Positions 59,887 through 64,000 of a stretch of DNA of 64,000 bases are shown in pieces (position 1 is the first letter of the stretch; each line of letters opens with the position of its first letter). A model generated the notes under the pieces. That model was not told where the DNA came from. It made no database searches and saw nothing but the letters and a program-made list of their open reading frames with translations. The translations under genes were made by a program, and so were the position numbers. Origin of the DNA: Euzebyales bacterium (GTDB lineage: Bacteria > Actinomycetota > Nitriliruptoria > Euzebyales > JAHELV01); the NCBI GenBank assembly GCA_036374135.1, contig DASUUK010000113.1, forward strand, positions 1 through 64,000, read 5' to 3'.

Positions 59887-62349
59887 ATGAGGTCCAGCGC
59901 GCAGGTCGTGGTCATCGGGGGCGGTGTGGTCGGCGCGAGCGTGCTGTACCACCTGACGAAGGTGGGGATCACCGACGCGCTGCTGCTGGAGCGCTCCGAG
60001 CTGACGTCGGGCTCGACCTGGCACGCCGCCGGTGGCATGCACACGCTCAACGGCGATCCCAACGTCGCGGCGCTGCAGCAGTACACGGTCGGGCTCTACG
60101 AGGAGATCGAGCGGATCTCCGGGCACGACTGCGGCATCCACCTCACAGGCGGGCTGATGCTCGCCGACACCGAGGAGCGCCTCGACTGGCTGCGCATGGC
60201 CCATGCCCGCGGCCGGTACCTCGGCATGGACACCGAGGTGATCAGCGTCGGCGAGGCCAAGCGGATCCTGCCGTTCATGGACGAGCGCCACTTCGTCGGG
60301 GCGCTGTACGACCCGATGGAAGGCCATGTGGACCCCTCGGGCGTGACGTGGGCGTACGCCCGCGCCGCGCAGCTGGCCGGTGCCGAGGTCGCCCAGCACA
60401 CCCGCGTCGGGGCGATCCGACGGCTGCCTGACGGCGAGTGGGAGCTCGACTGCGGGCAAGCGGGCGTCGTCACCTGCGAGCACTTCGTCAATGCGGGCGG
60501 CCTGTGGGCGCGTGAGGTCGGCCGCATGTGCGGCATCGAGCTACCGGTGCTCGCGATGGAGCACATGTACCTGCTGACCGAGTCGGTGCCCGAGCTGGAG
60601 GACTGGCGCGGCACCGGGCGCGCCAGCGGCCTGCATGCCATGGACTTCGCCGGCGAGGTCTACATGCGCAAGGAGGGCACGGGCCTCCTGCTCGGCACGT
60701 ACGAACCGCACGGCGTGCCGTGGTCCCCGCAGACCACGCCGTGGGACTTCGGCCACCAGCTGCTGGCGCCCGACCTGGACCGCATCGCCGACAACCTCGA
60801 GACCGCCTTCTCACACTTCCCGATCTTCTACGAGGTCGGCATCAAGACCGTGATCAACGGGCCGTTCACGTTCGCGCCCGACGGCAACCCGCTGATCGGT
60901 CCTGTCCGCGGGCAGCGCGGCCACTGGGTCGCGTGCGGGGTGATGGCGGGCCTGTCGCAGGGTGGCGGGGTCGGGCTGGCGCTGGCGAACTGGATCGCCG
61001 ACGGCGATCCGGGCTTCGACGTGTGGGGGATGGACGTCGCACGGTTCGGCGACTTCGCCACACCGGCCTACACCAACGCGAAGGTCCGCGAGAACTACGG
61101 GCGGCGCTTCCGCATCGCGTACCCGAACGAGGAACTGCCCGCCGGTCGGCCGCTGCTGACGTCGCCGATCCACGGTCGCCTCGACGACGCCAACGCCGTG
61201 TGGGGCGCCGCGTACGGCCTGGAGTACGCGTTGTGGTTCCAGCGCGACGGTGAGCAGCGCTACGAGACACCCACGCTGCGGCGGTCGAACGCGTGGGACC
61301 ACGTCGCCGAGGAGAGCCGCGCCGTGCGCGACGGGGTAGGGCTGACCGAGACCACCGGCTTCGCCAAGTTCCTGTTCACCGGGTTCGGCGCGCGGACGTT
61401 CCTCGACGGCCTCGTGACCAACCGTGTGCCCGCCGTGGGTCGCGTCGCACTCGCGCCGCTGCTCGGCCCGCACGGCAAGCTCGCCGGGGATCTGACCGTC
61501 GCGGCGCTGCCTGCCACGCCCGCCGACGCCGCGGACGGGGCGACCGAGCGGTTCATGGTGTTCGGCACCGGTGCGGCCGAGCGCTACTACGAGCGCTGGT
61601 TCGACGCCCACCTGCCCGGCGACGGTTCGGTGCGCTACACGACCCTGGGCCCCAACCTGTGCGGCCTGTCGATCGCCGGCCCGTCGGCACGCGACCTGCT
61701 CGCGGACGTGACCACCGCCGACGTCTCCGGCACGGCCTTCCGGTTGTTCGACATACGTCGCCTGCACATCGAGGACGTGCCTGTGCTGTGCGGCCGCCTG
61801 ACGTTCACCGGCGACCTCGGCTACGAGTTCTGGGTCGAGCCGGCCTACCAGCCGCGGTTGTACGACATCCTCACGCGGGCCGGTGAACGCCATGGCCTGC
61901 GCCTGTTCGGTCTGCGGGCGCTCGACGCGTTGCGGCTGGAGAAGTCGTTCGGTGCCTGGGCGACGGAGTTCCGGCCGATCTTCGACCCGTACGAAGCCGG
62001 CCTCGGCGTGTTCGTCAAGGTGGACAAGGGGCCGTTCGTCGGGCGCGACGCCGCCAAGCGGATCCGGGACGAGGGACCGCAGCGGCGGCTGGTCACGTTC
62101 GCCGTCGACGCCGACGACGCTGACGTCATCGGCGACGAACCGATCTGGCACGACGAGGAGGTCGTCGGCTGGGTGACCTCGGGCGGCTACGCGCATCCGT
62201 CTGAGGCGTCCGTCGCGCTGGGCTACGTGCCGTCCGCCCTCGCCGACGCCGACGACGGCTTCTCGATCGAGGTCGTCGGCGTGCGCCGGCAGGCGATCCG
62301 CCGGGACGCCTGCCTGTTCGATCCCTCGGGCTCGCGCATGCGCGCCTGA
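59887..62349 (+). CDS. Dimethylglycine/sarcosine dehydrogenase-like protein (FAD + GcvT domains)
   Basis: 820 aa two-part enzyme. The N-terminal DAO domain binds FAD (VVVIGGGVVGASVLYHLTKVG) and has TSGSTWHAAGG, whose His holds covalent FAD in mammalian dimethylglycine dehydrogenase. From about residue 440 a GcvT-like folate domain follows (FAKFLFTGFGARTFLDGL, GDLGYEFWVEPAYQ, LRLEKSFGAWATEF). Such enzymes oxidise N-methyl groups and pass formaldehyde to H4folate as 5,10-methylene-H4folate. It follows the methyltransferase by 8 bp with GAGGGG ahead of the ATG. It would take the product of the corrinoid step (for example dimethylglycine). Confidence 0.92.
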   Translation: MRSSAQVVVIGGGVVGASVLYHLTKVGITDALLLERSELTSGSTWHAAGGMHTLNGDPNVAALQQYTVGLYEEIERISGHDCGIHLTGGLMLADTEERLDWLRMAHARGRYLGMDTEVISVGEAKRILPFMDERHFVGALYDPMEGHVDPSGVTWAYARAAQLAGAEVAQHTRVGAIRRLPDGEWELDCGQAGVVTCEHFVNAGGLWAREVGRMCGIELPVLAMEHMYLLTESVPELEDWRGTGRASGLHAMDFAGEVYMRKEGTGLLLGTYEPHGVPWSPQTTPWDFGHQLLAPDLDRIADNLETAFSHFPIFYEVGIKTVINGPFTFAPDGNPLIGPVRGQRGHWVACGVMAGLSQGGGVGLALANWIADGDPGFDVWGMDVARFGDFATPAYTNAKVRENYGRRFRIAYPNEELPAGRPLLTSPIHGRLDDANAVWGAAYGLEYALWFQRDGEQRYETPTLRRSNAWDHVAEESRAVRDGVGLTETTGFAKFLFTGFGARTFLDGLVTNRVPAVGRVALAPLLGPHGKLAGDLTVAALPATPADAADGATERFMVFGTGAAERYYERWFDAHLPGDGSVRYTTLGPNLCGLSIAGPSARDLLADVTTADVSGTAFRLFDIRRLHIEDVPVLCGRLTFTGDLGYEFWVEPAYQPRLYDILTRAGERHGLRLFGLRALDALRLEKSFGAWATEFRPIFDPYEAGLGVFVKVDKGPFVGRDAAKRIRDEGPQRRLVTFAVDADDADVIGDEPIWHDEEVVGWVTSGGYAHPSEASVALGYVPSALADADDGFSIEVVGVRRQAIRRDACLFDPSGSRMRA

Positions 62350-62486
62350 CGCCGCGGCGCCGCAGCGCGGGCACATGGGGGTGAAGTCCGTCACGACCGG
62401 GGTGTTCGGCACGGGCACGATCGTGGCACCTCTCCGTTGGTACATTGCCGGCGGTGGCACGCGCAGGCCGACAGGAGGTGCAGCCG

Positions 62487-63029
62487 ATGGCACGTCGCAG
62501 GCGGAAGCCGGAGCCCGACCCGGTGATCGCGCGGCCGCCGCGGTGGATGCTCTTCGGTTCGATCGGTCTGGTGGTGCTGCTGGTGTGGCCGCCGGTCGCC
62601 GCGGTCGTCACCGGACAGGGCGGGCCGGGGATGATCCTGCTGGGCATCTGGCCGGTGCTCGTCGTCGTGCTGATCTGGCGCTCGCGCCTGGTCGTCGACA
62701 GCGACGGCGTGGCCTTCACGTTCCTGGCGACCCGGCAGGTCCCGTGGTCGGGGATCGAGGCGCTGGTCGGTGTGACGTCGAAGTCCGGGCTCCGGAGTCC
62801 GTACCTCCGTGTGCGCGACGATCGACCAATACCCATCAACCCGTTCTGGCGCGCGGACGGCGGCTCGGTCACCGCGGCGATCGAACCGTGGGCGCGCCGC
62901 AAGGGCGTGCGCGTCGAGGGCCCCGTGGGCGAGGCCGAGCAGCGCCGCCCGCGGTTCGTGTTCATCGGCCTGCTGATCCTGCTCGGCGGTGTCATCGGTC
63001 TGATCGCCGCCCGCTTGACCGCCACCTGA
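62487..63029 (+). CDS. Membrane protein with PH-like domain
   Basis: 180 aa. Basic N-terminus MARRRRKPEPD, two membrane spans (about residues 19-40 and 47-64), a short soluble beta domain (about 67-135; SRLVVDSDGVAFTFLATRQVPWSGIEALVGV, in blocks) that resembles small bacterial PH-like domains (DUF2581 type), and a final span (about 156-176). The ATG at 62487 has the best ribosome site in the region, AGGAGGTG (62473-62480). It is probably separate from the upstream regulon. Function unknown. Confidence 0.75.
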   Translation: MARRRRKPEPDPVIARPPRWMLFGSIGLVVLLVWPPVAAVVTGQGGPGMILLGIWPVLVVVLIWRSRLVVDSDGVAFTFLATRQVPWSGIEALVGVTSKSGLRSPYLRVRDDRPIPINPFWRADGGSVTAAIEPWARRKGVRVEGPVGEAEQRRPRFVFIGLLILLGGVIGLIAARLTAT

Positions 63030-63180
63030 CGACGCCGCCAGCAGGACGGGGTGGTCGCGCGGGTTGCGCGCCTCCGGCGTGGCTGTTCGGGGCTGGGCAC
63101 GCGGACACGCCAACGCGCGCCTGGCCGGTCGGGCGGCCGGATAGGGTTGATCGGCCCGCAACTCGTCCCCGGAGGTGCGG

Positions 63181-64000
63181 ATGACAGCCACGACCACCCT
63201 CGACGCAGGCTCGGTCGGTTTCGCGCTGCCCGGGGTGTTGCGTCTCGACGCCGGCACCGCGCTCGGACTGCTGGAGCATGTGGTGGACGCCGGCTTCGAT
63301 CCCGTGCTGTTCACGGAGGTCTGCGGCTTCCACGCTCCTGCACTGGCCTCGGCGCTGGCGGCGCGCCGCCCCGGCCACCGGCTCGGCACCGCGATCCTGC
63401 CCCTGGGCTCGCGCACGTCGGCGACGATGGCCATGGCCGCGACGACCGTGTCGCAGATCTCGGGCGCGCCGTTCCTGTTGGGGGTCGGCACGTCGTCGCC
63501 GCGGATCCTGCGCGACTGGCACGGTCGTCCACACGACGCGACCATCGACACGACCAGGCGCCGGCTCGTGACACTGCGCGCGATGCTCGACGGAGGACGT
63601 CGCGGTGCCTTCCGCCTGCCGGTCCCGGCGGCTTCGCAGGCGAGGGTGCTGTTGGCGGCGCTCGGTCCGAGAATGACGGAGCTCGCGTTCGAGGCGGCCG
63701 ACGGCGTCGTGGTCAACCACGTGCCGGCCGACCTGGTGCCGGCCGCGCTGCCCGGTGCCGAGGTCCTCGCGTTCGTCTGGGTCACGACGACCGCGGACGG
63801 TCCCGCCAGGGCCCGGCGCGATCTGACGTCGTACATCATGGCGCCGCCGTACGCCCGTCACTACCGCCGGCAGGGCTACGGCGACGCGGTCGACCGCGTG
63901 CTCGCGCTCCACACCGAGGGCCGGTTGCGCGAGGCGCCCGCCACGCTGCCCGACGGGATGGTCGACGCCTTCTACGTCGATCCCGACGGCCTCGCTGCCC
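63181..64000 (+). CDS. LLM-class flavin/F420-dependent oxidoreductase (3-prime end outside window)
   Basis: At least 273 codons, open to the end of the window. ATG 63181 follows GGAGGTG. It begins VGFALPGVLRLDAGTALG and has LGTAILPLGSRTSATMAMAATTVSQIS (in blocks) and FLLGVGTSSPRILRDWHG, which match luciferase-like monooxygenases of the F420-using type that actinobacteria carry in number. Then RVLLAALGPRMTELAFEAADGVVVN, also typical. Substrate unknown. The reading frame is intact as far as seen. Confidence 0.85.
   Translation, partial: MTATTTLDAGSVGFALPGVLRLDAGTALGLLEHVVDAGFDPVLFTEVCGFHAPALASALAARRPGHRLGTAILPLGSRTSATMAMAATTVSQISGAPFLLGVGTSSPRILRDWHGRPHDATIDTTRRRLVTLRAMLDGGRRGAFRLPVPAASQARVLLAALGPRMTELAFEAADGVVVNHVPADLVPAALPGAEVLAFVWVTTTADGPARARRDLTSYIMAPPYARHYRRQGYGDAVDRVLALHTEGRLREAPATLPDGMVDAFYVDPDGLAA

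Overview
The window is strongly GC-rich, gene-dense DNA that reads as the chromosome of a deep-branching, probably aerobic actinobacterium, perhaps a Nitriliruptoria-like lineage. Pointers are the actinobacterial dnaX-ybaB-recR block, an ask gene with an internal second start followed by asd, and a block matching the mycobacterial Rv3677-Rv3683 neighbourhood (MBL-fold hydrolase, RidA, DUF4177, two Get3/ArsA-like ATPases, a PASTA-bearing class A PBP, a metallophosphoesterase). Frequent GTG starts and 4-bp stop/start overlaps fit the same picture. The taxon is an inference; no rRNA is present. I see no insertion sequence, prophage or CRISPR array.

Layout. 1-9 kb: replication and repair (dnaX, ybaB, recR), phosphoenolpyruvate synthase, a sirtuin, and the ask-asd entry to the aspartate amino acids. 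9-12 kb: a type-1 copper lipoprotein behind a DtxR/IdeR-like box, a MazG-like protein, an AGCS sodium:amino-acid symporter and tRNA-Pro(CGG). 12-21 kb: cell wall and membrane block (metallophosphoesterase, PBP, NlpC/P60 hydrolase, two Get3/ArsA ATPases, an NfeD protein whose protease site looks lost, DUF4177, RidA). 21-25.6 kb: IlvX-like ThDP protein, a small membrane protein with a possible frameshift, a tandem universal stress protein and an amidase. 25.6-31 kb: an overlapping selA-clc-selB operon, so the cell is set up to make selenoproteins although none is recognised here. 31-39 kb: MBL-fold hydrolase, an anchored acidic Ca-binding-type protein, ATP-type PEP carboxykinase, and an operon of two paralogous beta-propeller proteins plus a FAD oxidoreductase. 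39-48 kb: a monocistronic putative DNA-binding protein, metH, arfB, a MATE and an MFS exporter overlapping tail to tail, and an M23 peptidase with a structured leader.

The most interesting part is 48-62.3 kb. It begins with a plus-strand SDR / acyl-CoA ligase / APH-type kinase cassette resembling 4-hydroxyacid catabolism. A divergent regulon follows, centred on an IclR gene. Leftward are an FAD amine oxidase-like protein, a corrinoid protein, DUF1638, a methyl-H4folate:corrinoid methyltransferase and a ferredoxin-type corrinoid reactivator. Rightward are IclR, a pyrrolysine-free MttB-family methyltransferase and a dimethylglycine/sarcosine dehydrogenase-like protein. Together they could take a quaternary amine such as glycine betaine stepwise to glycine: the first methyl through a corrinoid to folate, the later ones oxidatively. 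The substrate is inferred, not shown.

The window ends in a membrane protein with a PH-like domain and a truncated luciferase-like flavin/F420 oxidoreductase.
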